Shown piece by piece: positions 10,111 through 20,004 of a DNA stretch of 64,000 nt (positions within the stretch are counted from its first letter, which is position 1; each line of letters begins with the position of its first letter). Location: NCBI RefSeq assembly GCF_001484765.1, contig NZ_LLXO01000013.1, positions 155,552-219,551 of the forward strand, given 5' to 3'. This DNA is from Entomohabitans teleogrylli (GTDB lineage Bacteria > Pseudomonadota > Gammaproteobacteria > Enterobacterales > Enterobacteriaceae). The notes below the pieces were generated by a model. It was not told the DNA's origin, ran no database searches, and saw only the letters and a list, made by a program, of their open reading frames with translations. The position numbers and the translations under genes are program-made.

Positions 10111-10880
10111 TACTCGCCGCACAGCACCTGCCGGCGCCTGGCAGTGACAGGCCATGGCTGGTATGGCTGCACGGGTTTCTCGGCAGTCGCCGCGAATGGC
10201 TGCCGGTGGCCCGCGGCGATTTCGTCCGCTGGCCGCAATTGATTATCGATCTGCCGGGCCATGGCGGCTCGGCCGGCTGTACGGCGCACAGTTTTCAGCA
10301 GGTCAGTGAATGGCTGCATAATACGCTGGTTAGTTACAACATACTTAACTACTGGCTGATTGGTTACTCCCTCGGCGGCCGACTGGCGATGTATCACGCC
10401 TGCCATGGCGATAGCCGCGGACTACAGGGCATGATCATTGAAGGGGGCAACCCTGGTCTCGCCAGCCCGGCGCTGCGCGAACAACGTCTGCGCGCCGATC
10501 GCCACTGGGCGCAGCGGCTGCGCGGCGAACCTGTGGAGCAGGTGCTGGCGGCGTGGTATCAGCAGCCGGTGTTTTCTTCGCTGAGCGATGCGCAGCGTCG
10601 CGAGCTGGTGGCCGATCGCCGGAATAATGATCCGCAGGCGCTGGCGGCGATGCTTGAAGCCACATCGCTGGGGCGCCAGCCGGATTTAACCCCGGCGCTG
10701 CGTCAACTGGCGATACCGGTTCACTATCTGTGCGGCGAGCGCGATGCTAAATTTCAGGCAATTGCCGCGACGCTGCCGGTACATTCCCATACTATTATGG
10801 CGGCGGGCCATAACGCGCACCGGGAACAGCCCGGCGCCTTCGCCCACTGCCTGAACACGATTTTTCGTCAATATCACTAA
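10107..10880 (+). CDS. menH: SHCHC synthase MenH
   Basis: Alpha/beta-hydrolase-fold lyase that removes pyruvate from SEPHCHC. 257 residues (E. coli 252). The nucleophile elbow GYSLGG gives Ser88, the oxyanion-side motif LHGFLGS is at residues 21-27, and the catalytic His lies in AGHNAHRE near the C terminus. The GTG start at 10107 overlaps the menD stop (GTGA). A much longer reading frame exists upstream but lies inside menD and has no family support. Confidence 0.95.
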   Translation: MILAAQHLPAPGSDRPWLVWLHGFLGSRREWLPVARGDFVRWPQLIIDLPGHGGSAGCTAHSFQQVSEWLHNTLVSYNILNYWLIGYSLGGRLAMYHACHGDSRGLQGMIIEGGNPGLASPALREQRLRADRHWAQRLRGEPVEQVLAAWYQQPVFSSLSDAQRRELVADRRNNDPQALAAMLEATSLGRQPDLTPALRQLAIPVHYLCGERDAKFQAIAATLPVHSHTIMAAGHNAHREQPGAFAHCLNTIFRQYH

Positions 10881-10889
10881 GGACCAACC

Positions 10890-11747
10890 ATGATCTACCC
10901 AGATGAACAACTGCTTTACGCCCCGGTGGAATGGCACGATTGCTCCGAAGGTTACACGGATATTCGCTACCAAAAATCCAGCGATGGTATTGCGAAAATT
11001 ACCATCAATCGTCCCGAAGTACGTAACGCGTTTCGGCCGCTGACCGTGAAAGAGATGATTAACGCCCTGGCCGATGCCCGTTATGACGACAATATTGGCG
11101 TTATTATCCTGACCGGCGCAGGAGACAAAGCGTTCTGCGCCGGCGGCGATCAGAAAATCCGCGGCGATTACGGCGGTTATAAAGATGACTCCGGGGTCCA
11201 TCACCTGAATGTGCTGGATTTCCAGCGCCAGATCCGTACTTGCCCGAAACCGGTGGTGGCGATGGTGGCCGGCTACTCGATTGGCGGCGGCCACGTATTG
11301 CACATGATGTGCGATCTGACCATTGCGGCGGAAAACGCCATCTTCGGCCAGACCGGCCCGAAAGTGGGCTCCTTTGACGGCGGCTGGGGCGCTTCCTATA
11401 TGGCGCGTATCGTCGGCCAGAAAAAAGCCCGCGAGATCTGGTTCCTGTGCCGCCAGTATGACGCGCAGCAGGCGCTGGATATGGGGCTGGTGAATACCGT
11501 GGTGCCGCTGGGGGATCTCGAAAAAGAGACTGTGCGCTGGTGTCGCGAAATGCTGCAGAACAGCCCGATGGCGCTGCGCTGCCTGAAAGCGGCGCTGAAC
11601 GCCGACTGCGACGGGCAGGCGGGCCTCCAGGAGCTGGCCGGCAACGCCACCATGTTGTTCTATATGACTGAAGAAGGTCAGGAAGGGCGCAACGCGTTTA
11701 ATCAGAAACGCCAGCCTGATTTCAGTAAATTCAAACGGAATCCGTAA
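10890..11747 (+). CDS. menB: 1,4-dihydroxy-2-naphthoyl-CoA synthase MenB
   Basis: Crotonase-family enzyme that cyclises o-succinylbenzoyl-CoA to DHNA-CoA. 285 residues, the E. coli length. It carries the crotonase core [23 protein letters not shown] (oxyanion hole) and the MenB-specific loop and C-terminal region [20 protein letters not shown]. The TAATG at 11745-11749 overlaps the menC start. Strongly conserved; no anomaly. Confidence 0.97.
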   Translation: MIYPDEQLLYAPVEWHDCSEGYTDIRYQKSSDGIAKITINRPEVRNAFRPLTVKEMINALADARYDDNIGVIILTGAGDKAFCAGGDQKIRGDYGGYKDDSGVHHLNVLDFQRQIRTCPKPVVAMVAGYSIGGGHVLHMMCDLTIAAENAIFGQTGPKVGSFDGGWGASYMARIVGQKKAREIWFLCRQYDAQQALDMGLVNTVVPLGDLEKETVRWCREMLQNSPMALRCLKAALNADCDGQAGLQELAGNATMLFYMTEEGQEGRNAFNQKRQPDFSKFKRNP

Positions 11748-12712
11748 TGCGCAGCGTGCAAATCTGGCGCTATCAGCTGCCAATGGATGCCGGCGTAGTG
11801 CTGCGCGACAGGCGTCTGAAAGTGCGCGATGGGCTGATCCTGTGCCTGGCCGAGGGCGAACGCCGGGGCTGGGGGGAAATCGCTCCGTTGCCGGGGTTTA
11901 GCGCTGAGTCAGTGGAGGATGCCCTCGATGAACTGCTGCGCTGGTGCGAAGCCTGGCGCGACGGCGATTCGCCGCTGGCGGCACAGCAGCCGTCAGTAGC
12001 CTTCGGCGTTAGCTGTGCGCTGGCGGAGCTACAGGACACGCTGCCCCAGGCGGCTGATTACCGCGCCGCGCCGCTGTGCAGCGGCGATCCTGATGAACTG
12101 TTCGCCGCGCTGCAGGCCATGCCCGGCGAAAAAGTCGCCAAAATCAAAGTGGGCCTGTATGAAGCGGTGCGCGACGGTATGGTGGCCAATCTGCTGCTGG
12201 AAGCGATTCCCGACCTCACTCTTCGCCTTGACGCCAACCGGAGCTGGACGCCGCTGAAAGCCCGGCAGTTCGCTAAATACCTTAACCCGCAATATCGCCC
12301 GCGTATCGCCTTCCTTGAAGAACCCTGCAAAACGCCGGAACAGTCGCTGGAGTTTGCCCGGGAAACCGCGATTGCCATCGCCTGGGATGAAACCGTCCGC
12401 GAACCGGGATTTGTGCTGGAGTCTCTGCCGGAGGTGCGGGCGGTGGTGATTAAACCCACCCTCACCGGGAACCTGCAAACCGTCCGCGAGCAGGTGGCCG
12501 AAGCGCAGCGTCTGGGGATGACGGCGGTGATTAGCTCTTCAATCGAATCCAGCCTCGGCCTGACGCAACTGGCGCGTATCGCCGCCTGGCTCACGCCGGG
12601 TGTGGTGCCGGGCCTTGATACCCTCTCGCTGATGCAGGCGCAACTGCTGCGCCCGTGGCCGGACAGTTCTCTGCCGCTGTGGGGAACCGATGAGATGGAC
12701 AGGCTGTTATGA
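11747..12712 (+). CDS. menC: o-Succinylbenzoate synthase MenC
   Basis: Enolase-superfamily dehydratase converting SHCHC to o-succinylbenzoate. 321 residues (E. coli 320). The active-site set is visible: the KIKVGLY lysines near 131-134, the metal-ligand acids in [15 protein letters not shown] and AWDE, and the Lys in VVIKPTLTG. It starts inside the menB stop (TAATG) and ends overlapping menE (ATGA at 12709), so menB-menC-menE are translationally coupled. Confidence 0.96.
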   Translation: MRSVQIWRYQLPMDAGVVLRDRRLKVRDGLILCLAEGERRGWGEIAPLPGFSAESVEDALDELLRWCEAWRDGDSPLAAQQPSVAFGVSCALAELQDTLPQAADYRAAPLCSGDPDELFAALQAMPGEKVAKIKVGLYEAVRDGMVANLLLEAIPDLTLRLDANRSWTPLKARQFAKYLNPQYRPRIAFLEEPCKTPEQSLEFARETAIAIAWDETVREPGFVLESLPEVRAVVIKPTLTGNLQTVREQVAEAQRLGMTAVISSSIESSLGLTQLARIAAWLTPGVVPGLDTLSLMQAQLLRPWPDSSLPLWGTDEMDRLL

Positions 12713-14076
12713 CGTTTGCTGACTGGCCGTGGCGCCACTGGCGCCATCTGCGCGGCGGCGAGACAGCGCTGCGCCTGGCGGATGACAATCTGGACTGGCA
12801 CACCCTGTGCCAACAGGTGGATCGTCTGGCGGCCGGGTTTGCCGCCCAGGGCGTTAGCGAGGGACAGGGGGTAGCGCTGCGGTCGAAGAATAGCCCGCAG
12901 GCCCTGCTGAGCTGGCTGGCGCTGTTACAGTGCGGCGCGCGGGTTCTGCCGCTCAATCCACAGTTACCGGATGCGCTATTGTCGTCGCTGCTGGCGGATT
13001 TATCGCTGCATTTCGGGCTGGCGCTCAACGCCTCTCCTTTGCCTGATGTTGCGCCGCTGGTTTACGCGCCGGCGGACGCGGCGGTTGATGCCGCGGTGGA
13101 ATGGCGCGCGGAGCGCCTGGTTTCCATGACCCTGACTTCTGGTTCCACCGGGCTGCCGAAGGCGGCGGTCCACAGTGCGGCGGCGCATCTGGCCAGCGCC
13201 CAGGGAGTACTGGCGATGATCCCGCTGGCGCATCACGACAGCTGGCTATTGTCGCTGCCGCTGTTTCATGTCTCTGGTCAGGGGATTCTGTGGCGCTGGC
13301 TGTTGGCCGGGGCGCAGCTGGTGGTGCGTGATATGCACCCGTTGGATCAGGCGCTGGCGGGCTGTACCCACGCCTCGCTGGTGCCGACGCAGCTCTGGCG
13401 GCTGTTAAACGGCAGCGCAGCGCATCTGGCGCTGAAATCGGTGCTGCTGGGCGGCGCGGCGATTCCGGTGGCGCTGACGCAGGCTGCGCAAGCGCGCGGT
13501 ATCCATTGCTGGTGCGGCTATGGCCTGACCGAACTGGCCTCCACGGTGTGCGCCAAACGGGCCGATGGCCTGGCGGACGTCGGCGCGCCGTTGCCCGGTC
13601 GGGAAGTGCGCATCGTCGATGGCGAGATCTGGATTAAATCAGCCAGCCTCGCCAGCGGCTACTGGCGCCAGGGAGTACTGACGCCGCTGGTCAATGAGCA
13701 GGGCTGGTTCGCCACCCGCGACCGCGGCGAGATGCGCGACGGACGTCTGACGGTGCTGGGCCGTAAAGATAATCTGTTTTTCAGCGGCGGTGAGGGGATA
13801 CAGCCGGAGGAAGTGGAGCGGGTGATTGCCGCCCATCCGGAGGTACGTCAGGCGTTTGTGGTACCGATCGCCGATGCGGAATTTGGTCAGCGGCCGGTGG
13901 CTATCGTCGAGTGCGCCGACGACGCGCTGCTGGCGGCGCTGCCGGGCTGGCTGGCAGGGCGGGTGGCGCGCTTCCAGCAGCCCGTGCGCTGGTACCGGCT
14001 GCCGGACAGCCTCCGGGAAGGGGGGATTAAAATTTCCCGCCGGGCGCTGAGTCTCTGGGTCGCGGAACAGAAATAA
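12709..14076 (+). CDS. menE: o-Succinylbenzoate-CoA ligase MenE
   Basis: Acyl-adenylate-forming ligase that activates o-succinylbenzoate with ATP and CoA. 455 residues (E. coli 451). The AMP-binding P-loop [11 protein letters not shown] is near residues 142-152, GYGLTELAS near 267, and the hinge with [18 protein letters not shown] near 345-362; a C-terminal Lys in [10 protein letters not shown] matches the adenylation lysine. Last gene of the men operon; it converges on tctA. Confidence 0.95.
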   Translation: MTFADWPWRHWRHLRGGETALRLADDNLDWHTLCQQVDRLAAGFAAQGVSEGQGVALRSKNSPQALLSWLALLQCGARVLPLNPQLPDALLSSLLADLSLHFGLALNASPLPDVAPLVYAPADAAVDAAVEWRAERLVSMTLTSGSTGLPKAAVHSAAAHLASAQGVLAMIPLAHHDSWLLSLPLFHVSGQGILWRWLLAGAQLVVRDMHPLDQALAGCTHASLVPTQLWRLLNGSAAHLALKSVLLGGAAIPVALTQAAQARGIHCWCGYGLTELASTVCAKRADGLADVGAPLPGREVRIVDGEIWIKSASLASGYWRQGVLTPLVNEQGWFATRDRGEMRDGRLTVLGRKDNLFFSGGEGIQPEEVERVIAAHPEVRQAFVVPIADAEFGQRPVAIVECADDALLAALPGWLAGRVARFQQPVRWYRLPDSLREGGIKISRRALSLWVAEQK

Positions 14077-14190
14077 TGAGCCGGGCGCTTCGGGAGATGG
14101 CTGACAAGCCTCATATCAGTCGTGGACCGGTTGATATCGGCCAATAAAAATAAATAAAATCAATGTATTGAGTTGTGTTGAGAATGATAA

Positions 14191-14252
14191 GGGAGGAAAA
14201 ATCACGCATTTCCTCCCTGGTTAATCGTCAGACGGGGCGCATATGCCCCGTC
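14191..14252. terminator. Two hairpins between menE and tctA
   Basis: Two perfect palindromes sit back to back: GGGAGGAAA/TTTCCTCCC (14191-14217) and GACGGGGC/GCCCCGTC (14231-14252). The second is followed on the + strand by TTTATGTT. They lie between the converging men and tct operons and probably end transcription from both sides, although neither has a long T tract. Confidence 0.65.
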
Positions 14253-14258
14253 TTTATG

Positions 14259-15773
14259 TTAACCGGCCTCCGGCAGCGGTTTCTGGCGGCGTTTGCGCCA
14301 CAATTTCACCAGCGGCGGCATCACAATGACCAGCACCGCCATCAACAGCAAACCCTTCGCCACGCCGCTGCCCCACAGGATCGCCAGCTCGCCGTTGCTG
14401 ATCGACAGCGCCCGGCGCAGGTTCTGCTCCAGCATCTCTCCGAGCACAAAGCCGAGGATCAGCGGCGACATCGGAAAATGCATTTTACGCAAAATGTAGC
14501 CTAACACCCCGAGGCCCACCATCAGCACCAGATCGAAGGTGGTGCTGTGTACCGCATAAACCCCGACGGCGGAAACAGCGGCGATGACCGGCACCAGAAA
14601 CCACAAAGGAATGGTCAGCATGCGGGTAAACAGGCCGATCAGCGGGATATTCATTACCAGCAGCATCACGTTGGCGATCAACAGTGCGGCGATCAGCCCC
14701 CAGACAATATCCGGCTGCTCGGTGAACATGGTCGGTCCCGGCGTAATGTTATACAGGGTCAGGGCGCCCATCATCACCGCCGTGGTGCCGGATCCGGGAA
14801 CGCCGAGGGTGAGCATCGGAATAAACGATCCGCAGGCGGAGGCGTTATTGGCCGCTTCCGGCGCGGCGACGCCGCGAATATCGCCTTTACCAAAGCTGTC
14901 GCTGTTGCCGCTGATTTTTTTCTCCGTCATGTAGGTGATGGCGCTGGCGATGGTGGCGCCGGCCCCCGGCAGAATACCGACAAAGAAGCCGATAACCGAC
15001 GATCTCAGGGTGGCGCCAGCACACTGGGCGGCCTCTCTGGCGTTAAACAGCATCCGCCCGGTTTTCCGCACCAGAGTCTGGCCGCTGCTGGTGCTTTCCA
15101 GCATCAGCAGGATTTCCGAAACCGAGAACAGGCCGATGACCACCACAATAAACTGAATACCGTCGGAGAGATGCACGTTATCAAAGGTGAAGCGGTAAAC
15201 GCCGGTATTGGCGTCGACGCCGACAGTAGCCAGCCCCAGTCCGATCAGCGCTGACAGGAACGACTTCAGGGGATTCTGCGCCATCATGCTGCCGAGGCAG
15301 GCAATGGCGAACACCATCAGGGCAAAGTACTCCGCCGGGCCGAAAGTCAGCGACCACTGGGCCAGCGCCGGGGCGAACAGGATAATGCCTAAAATGGCGA
15401 TGGTGGAACCGCAGAATGAACTGACGGCGGAGATCGACAGCGCCACCCCGCCGCGTCCCTGGCGGGCCATCGGATAGCCGTCCAGCGCCGTCATGATCGC
15501 CGCCGCGTCTCCCGGCACATTGAGCAGAATCGACGAAATACGTCCGCCGTATTCACAGCCGATATACACCGTGGCCAGCAGGATCAGCGCCGATTCCGCC
15601 GGCAGATGCAGCGCGAATGCCAGCGGCAGCAGGATCGCCACGCCGTTAATCGGACCCAGCCCGGGCAGCAGCCCGACAATAGTGCCGACAAAGCAGCCGA
15701 TCAGCGCAATGACCAGATTCTCCGGGGTCATCGCCACCGCAAAACCCTGTGAAAGGTAGATCCAGGTATCCAT
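14259..15773 (-). CDS. tctA: Tricarboxylate transporter large membrane subunit TctA
   Basis: Large membrane subunit of a tripartite tricarboxylate transporter (TTT family), which imports citrate or related acids using an ion gradient. 504 residues with about 12 membrane segments; the N-terminal LLPGLGPINGVAILLPL and central ILPGAGATIASAITY are the repeated PGxG motifs of the family. It is the last gene of tctCBA, transcribed divergently from tctDE, and starts 11 bases after tctB. Substrate is inferred from the tctDE neighbour and family, not proven. Confidence 0.93.
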   Translation of the reverse strand: MDTWIYLSQGFAVAMTPENLVIALIGCFVGTIVGLLPGLGPINGVAILLPLAFALHLPAESALILLATVYIGCEYGGRISSILLNVPGDAAAIMTALDGYPMARQGRGGVALSISAVSSFCGSTIAILGIILFAPALAQWSLTFGPAEYFALMVFAIACLGSMMAQNPLKSFLSALIGLGLATVGVDANTGVYRFTFDNVHLSDGIQFIVVVIGLFSVSEILLMLESTSSGQTLVRKTGRMLFNAREAAQCAGATLRSSVIGFFVGILPGAGATIASAITYMTEKKISGNSDSFGKGDIRGVAAPEAANNASACGSFIPMLTLGVPGSGTTAVMMGALTLYNITPGPTMFTEQPDIVWGLIAALLIANVMLLVMNIPLIGLFTRMLTIPLWFLVPVIAAVSAVGVYAVHSTTFDLVLMVGLGVLGYILRKMHFPMSPLILGFVLGEMLEQNLRRALSISNGELAILWGSGVAKGLLLMAVLVIVMPPLVKLWRKRRQKPLPEAG

Positions 15774-15784
15774 AGCGTTCTCCG

Positions 15785-16216
15785 TTAACTGAGCCAGGCG
15801 CCGAGCGGCAGGGTGACATCCAGCAGCCGATCAAAGGCGTACCACAGAGCGGCACCCAGCACCGCGCCGGAAATCAGCGCCGCTGGTAGCGTCGCGCCGA
15901 ACAGCAGACCGAACACCGCGGTGAGCAGGGCGGTGGCCAGCGGAAATCCCAGCCATTCAAAACTGAGGGCGTAAGCCACCAGCACCACCACCATGATCAG
16001 TAAACGCAGGAGAATGCGCTGTTGCGGCCACTCCACGCGGTCGGGATGACGCAGTAGCAGGGCCAGGGCGCAGAACAGCATCAGGCCGATGATTCCTAGC
16101 GGAAAGGGGCGCGGCCCAACCGGTTCGTAGCTGTATTCGCTGTTAATGTGCCAGGCGACCACCAGCCCTGCCAGGCACAGGGTCAGCCAGATCGCGGCAA
16201 AAATACGATCGCTCAT
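15785..16216 (-). CDS. tctB: Tricarboxylate transporter small membrane subunit TctB
   Basis: Small four-helix membrane subunit of the TTT transporter. 143 residues; four hydrophobic stretches can be seen (about 8-25, 39-54, 72-90 and 93-130). Sequence drifts fast in this family, so position between tctA and tctC is a large part of the evidence. Confidence 0.9.
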   Translation of the reverse strand: MSDRIFAAIWLTLCLAGLVVAWHINSEYSYEPVGPRPFPLGIIGLMLFCALALLLRHPDRVEWPQQRILLRLLIMVVVLVAYALSFEWLGFPLATALLTAVFGLLFGATLPAALISGAVLGAALWYAFDRLLDVTLPLGAWLS

Positions 16217-16228
16217 GGTCAGTCTCCG

Positions 16229-17209
16229 CTATTTCGCCAGTCCGAACGCCTTCGCTTTTTCGCGATAGTCGTTAACCTGGGCTTTGACATACTCATCCAG
16301 CGCTTTGCCGTTCAGATTGAATTCAAACAGCCCGCGCAGAGAGCGTTGCTTTTTGAACTCGTCGGTCTGCTGGAGTCGGGTAAAGGTATCCACCCACCAC
16401 TGATAATCGGCATCGCTGACTTTCGGGCCGACATAAAAGCCGCGAATAATCGGCCAGACCAGGTCGTAGCCCTGCTCCCGGGCGGTAGGGACTTGCGCCA
16501 GCGCGCCGGGCAGGCGATTTTCCGCGAACACCGCCAGCACCCGCAGTTTATTGCCTTCCAGCCACGGTACCATTTCACTGAGATCGCCGGAGACCGCCTG
16601 GACGTGATTACCCATCAGCGCGGTGACCGGTTCGCCGCCACCTTCAAAAGCCACATAACGCATTTTGTGAGGGTCAACGCCGGCCTTCTGAACCAGTAAC
16701 GCGGTTTTCATCCAGTCCTGGCTACCGATTGAGGCGCCGGCGCCAAACACCACGCTGTTGGGATCTTTTTCCAGTGCGCTCAGCAGATCTTTCAGGGTCT
16801 TCCACGGCGCATCGGCGCGTACGGCGATCATGCCGTAATCGGTACCGACACTGGCCAGCCAGCGCACATCGTCAACGCCGTAGCGCCCGAATTTGCCCTG
16901 GGAGAGATTGAGCAGCGAGCCGCCGGAAAAGGCCACCACGGTGCCGGGTTCGCCGGGGCGCTGGGCGACAATCGCGTTGTAGGCCACCGCCCCGACGCCG
17001 CCGGGCATATAGGTGACGCGCATCGGTTTCTCGATGGCGCCGGTCTCCAGCAGGCTGACCTGAATCAATTTGCAGGTCAGATCGAAGCCGCCGCCCGGTT
17101 TGGCGGGGGCGATACATTCAGTACGCGCCGGGGCTTCCGCTGCCGCCACTGAGAACGATCCACACAACAGTGAAGCGAGGGTAATGGTGCTAATGAGTTG
17201 TTTTTTCAT
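16229..17209 (-). CDS. tctC: Tricarboxylate-binding periplasmic protein TctC
   Basis: Extracytoplasmic solute-binding protein of the TTT system (Bug family). 326 residues with a clear signal peptide: basic KKQ, hydrophobic LISTITLASLLCGSFSV and a cleavage site near AAAEA (residues 20-25). The mature part has the family's AKPGGGFDLTCKL loop that contacts the ligand carboxylate. First gene of the operon; the 150-base gap to tctD should contain both divergent promoters. Confidence 0.94.
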   Translation of the reverse strand: MKKQLISTITLASLLCGSFSVAAAEAPARTECIAPAKPGGGFDLTCKLIQVSLLETGAIEKPMRVTYMPGGVGAVAYNAIVAQRPGEPGTVVAFSGGSLLNLSQGKFGRYGVDDVRWLASVGTDYGMIAVRADAPWKTLKDLLSALEKDPNSVVFGAGASIGSQDWMKTALLVQKAGVDPHKMRYVAFEGGGEPVTALMGNHVQAVSGDLSEMVPWLEGNKLRVLAVFAENRLPGALAQVPTAREQGYDLVWPIIRGFYVGPKVSDADYQWWVDTFTRLQQTDEFKKQRSLRGLFEFNLNGKALDEYVKAQVNDYREKAKAFGLAK

Positions 17210-17362
17210 AAATAATCCTCACGCCGGAACGATAACTAACAGGGAAAAAAGATTTATCATTGTGATTATGTGAAGTACGCTGTAGCGGTTTCGTTGCGTG
17301 ATTGTTAAAACAGTAACCTTTCATTTTCCTTTCAAGGCCACGGAAAGTTGCCAGGATGTGAT

Positions 17363-18037
17363 ATGCGTCTCCTATTAGCGGAAGATAATCGTGAGCTGGC
17401 TCACTGGCTGGAAAAAGCGCTGGTGCAAAGCGGTTTTGCCGTTGACTGCGTGTTTGATGGGCTGGGGGCGGACCATTTGCTGCAGAGTGAAAGTTACGCG
17501 CTGGCGGTGCTGGATATCGGCATGCCCGGCCTTGATGGCCTGGAAGTGGTGCAGCGGCTACGGCGGCGCGGGCAGACGCTGCCGGTACTGCTGCTCAGCG
17601 CCCGCAGCACGGTGGCCGAACGGGTAAAAGGGCTGAATGTCGGGGCTGATGATTATCTGCCGAAACCTTTCGATCCCGAAGAACTGGATGCCCGGCTGCG
17701 CGCCCTGTTACGGCGCAGCGAGGGGCAGCTTCATGAGACCAGCCGCCTGGGGGATCTGGAACTGCTGGACGAGGGCTATTTTCGGCTGAGGGAAAAAAAT
17801 CTCGCTCTGACGCCGCGGGAATGTTCTTTGCTGACGGTACTGATGTACCGCCGCCGCCGTCCGGTGTCCCGCCAGCAGCTGTTTGAGCAGGTTTTTAGCC
17901 TCAGCGATGAGGTCAGCCAGGAGAGCATTGAGCTGTATATTCACCGGCTGCGCAAGAAACTCCAGCATAGCAATGTGCGCATTACCACGCTGCGCGGCCT
18001 GGGGTATATGCTGGAATGCAGCGATGAAGTGGCGTAA
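17363..18037 (+). CDS. tctD: Response regulator TctD
   Basis: OmpR-type response regulator that controls the adjacent transporter in Salmonella. 224 residues: receiver domain 1-115 with Asp51 as phosphoacceptor (AVLDIG) and Lys in LPKPFD, then a winged-helix DNA-binding domain (130-220) with the IELYIHRLRKKL recognition helix. The ATG at 17363 follows CCAGGA by 6 bases and matches the Salmonella start; the upstream in-frame TTG is not supported. It overlaps tctE by 14 bases. Confidence 0.94.
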   Translation: MRLLLAEDNRELAHWLEKALVQSGFAVDCVFDGLGADHLLQSESYALAVLDIGMPGLDGLEVVQRLRRRGQTLPVLLLSARSTVAERVKGLNVGADDYLPKPFDPEELDARLRALLRRSEGQLHETSRLGDLELLDEGYFRLREKNLALTPRECSLLTVLMYRRRRPVSRQQLFEQVFSLSDEVSQESIELYIHRLRKKLQHSNVRITTLRGLGYMLECSDEVA

Positions 18038-19508
18038 ACCGCAGTCGCTGTTTGCGCAGTTGTTGCTGTTCCTCGGCCTGCCGCTGGCGCTGCTGTGGGG
18101 GCTGTCGGCATTTAACAGCTATGTCAGCGCGCTGCAGGCGGCGACGCAGGCTTACGATCGCACGCTGCTGTCGTCCGCCCGTACGGTGGCTGAGCGGCTG
18201 ACGGCGCACAATGGGCATCTGGAAGCCAGCGTTCCGTGGATCGTTCTGGACAGTTTTGAGCTGAATATGAACGATCGTCTGTATTACAAAGTGCTCGATC
18301 CCGACGGGCGGGTGATTTCCGGTTATGACGATCTGCCGGCGATGCCGCCGGCAACATCGCGCACCACGCTCTATCCGGCGCTGGCGTGGTTTTATCACAC
18401 CCGTTATCGCGGCCAGGCCATTCGCGTAACGCGGCTGTTGCAGCCGGTCAATGAAGGCGGCGTGTTCGGTATGGCGGAGATCTATGTGGCCGAAACCCTG
18501 CAATCCCGGCGTCTGTTGGCCTGGAATCTGCTGTTCTCATCGCTGTTTACCCAGGGGGTTCTGGTGCTGCTGGCGCTGATTCTGGTGGCATGGCTGCTGC
18601 GTCGGGTGCTGACGCCGATGCGCCAACTGTCGGCGATTATGGTTCGGCGCGATCCGGCGCTGCTTACGCCGCTGCCGGAACTGCTGCCATGGTCGGAAAC
18701 CCGGCTGTTAATCGTGGCTTTTAACCGCTATATCGATCGGTTGCGCGGCATGATTGCCCGCCAGGCGCGCTTCAGCGCCGATGCTTCTCACCAGCTTAAG
18801 ACGCCGCTGGCGGTACTGAAAACCCAGGTATCGGTCGCGCTGGCCAGCGATGATCCGCAGCGCTGGCGCGAGAGTCTGCTGGGGATGCGCGCCACCCTGG
18901 ATAACACGATTCAGGTAACGGAACGGCTGCTGCTGCTTTCGCGCCTGCGTCAGCCGGAGCCGGGAGATGAACGGCGATTTACGCGCTGCGATCTGGCGGC
19001 GATCGCCCGGACATGCTGTTTTTCGCGTCTTGCGATGGCGCGCAGTAAGGAGATCGATCACGGTTATGAAGGGGAGCAGCAGGCGGTGTGGGTGCCGGGG
19101 GATGACGTTCTGCTCGGGGAACTGTGCGCCAATCTGCTGGATAATGCCCTGAAATATACCCCGCACGGCGGCGAGGTGACGATTCGGGTGACATGTGATG
19201 CGCAGCAGGCCGTCCTGGAGGTCGAAGACAGCGGGCCGGGTATCGACGCCGGGATGGTTCACCAGGCGCTACAGCCCTTTCACCGGCTGGAGAATGCCGC
19301 GGCGCATTCCGGCGCCGGCCTTGGTCTGGCGCTGGTGCGCGATATTGCCGCCTGGCACGACACCCGGCCCGAGCTACTGAAAAGCGCGGCTCTTGGCGGG
19401 TTGCTGGTTCGGGTGCGATTTGCCCTGGCGGCTACAGCAGGCCCTTCAGCGTCAGGGTCTGACGGGTCGCGGCATTTAAATCATAGTTTTTCAGATCGCC
19501 AGGGCTGA
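18024..19508 (+). CDS. tctE: Sensor histidine kinase TctE, C-terminally extended
   Basis: Membrane sensor kinase partner of TctD. From the ATG at 18024 (inside the tctD stop region) it has 494 residues: TM1 about 9-29, a periplasmic sensor domain, TM2 about 165-190, HisKA with His256 in [13 protein letters not shown], and an ATPase domain with [17 protein letters not shown] and GAGLGLALV boxes. Salmonella TctE is about 470 residues. Here the frame runs on about 25 low-complexity residues (Ser/Gly-rich, ending SFSDRQG) and overlaps the 3' end of nudI on the other strand by 77 bases. Confidence 0.92.
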   Translation: MKWRKPQSLFAQLLLFLGLPLALLWGLSAFNSYVSALQAATQAYDRTLLSSARTVAERLTAHNGHLEASVPWIVLDSFELNMNDRLYYKVLDPDGRVISGYDDLPAMPPATSRTTLYPALAWFYHTRYRGQAIRVTRLLQPVNEGGVFGMAEIYVAETLQSRRLLAWNLLFSSLFTQGVLVLLALILVAWLLRRVLTPMRQLSAIMVRRDPALLTPLPELLPWSETRLLIVAFNRYIDRLRGMIARQARFSADASHQLKTPLAVLKTQVSVALASDDPQRWRESLLGMRATLDNTIQVTERLLLLSRLRQPEPGDERRFTRCDLAAIARTCCFSRLAMARSKEIDHGYEGEQQAVWVPGDDVLLGELCANLLDNALKYTPHGGEVTIRVTCDAQQAVLEVEDSGPGIDAGMVHQALQPFHRLENAAAHSGAGLGLALVRDIAAWHDTRPELLKSAALGGLLVRVRFALAATAGPSASGSDGSRHLNHSFSDRQG

Positions 19509-19857
19509 CCCAGGCGTAATCCTGAAACTCGTCGTTCAATACAATGTCGCGGTTGGCGCTGGTGCAGTCGAAAATCAGGTAGATCATATACACCTCTTTG
19601 CGGGTGCCGTCCGGCCAGGTCTTGGTGCGGATATCGTCGCTGAAGGTCCATGGCGTGATGCGGGTCAGCGCTAACTGCGGGCCCAGCTCTTCGCGAATTT
19701 CGCGGCGCAGCGCCTCTTCAATCCGTTCGCCTGGTTCAACGCCGCCGCCGGACAGCGCCCACTGGCCGGGAAAGACGCCCCGGTCATCGGCCATTTTACA
19801 CAGCAGATACTGACCCTGATTTTCAATTAACGGACAGACAATTACCCGACGTTGCAT
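19432..19857 (-). CDS. nudI: Nucleoside triphosphatase NudI
   Basis: Nudix hydrolase acting on pyrimidine (deoxy)nucleoside triphosphates. 141 residues, the E. coli length. The complete Nudix box [18 protein letters not shown] plus REELG is at about residues 38-60, with all catalytic Glu and Arg residues present. Its last 77 bases are antisense to the end of tctE. In E. coli it lies next to the arn operon, which is absent here. Confidence 0.95.
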   Translation of the reverse strand: MQRRVIVCPLIENQGQYLLCKMADDRGVFPGQWALSGGGVEPGERIEEALRREIREELGPQLALTRITPWTFSDDIRTKTWPDGTRKEVYMIYLIFDCTSANRDIVLNDEFQDYAWVSPGDLKNYDLNAATRQTLTLKGLL

Positions 19858-19931
19858 AGCGCCACTCCCTGAAAGAAACAGGGCACTACTGTAACAGAAA
19901 GGGGGAGGCTAAGGGGGAGGAAAGAAGAGAC

Positions 19932-19997
19932 GATGCGGGAAAATGGTCTCCCGCATCAACGTGCGGTTCAGACCCGGAAAGCGGGTTCCCGGGTCTG
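19932..19997. terminator. Paired hairpins downstream of katA
   Basis: Two perfect 9-bp stems, GATGCGGGA/TCCCGCATC (19932-19957) and CAGACCCGG/CCGGGTCTG (19969-19997), lie directly after the katA stop in its direction of transcription and before the nudI promoter region. Neither has a long T tract; probable transcription end of katA. Confidence 0.65.
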
Positions 19998-20004
19998 GTC
20001 GCTA

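Noticed and set aside
17210..17362. CRP-like half site TGTGATTATGTGAAG in the tctC-tctD gap
   Set aside because: Only one half matches the consensus; not enough to call a CRP site.
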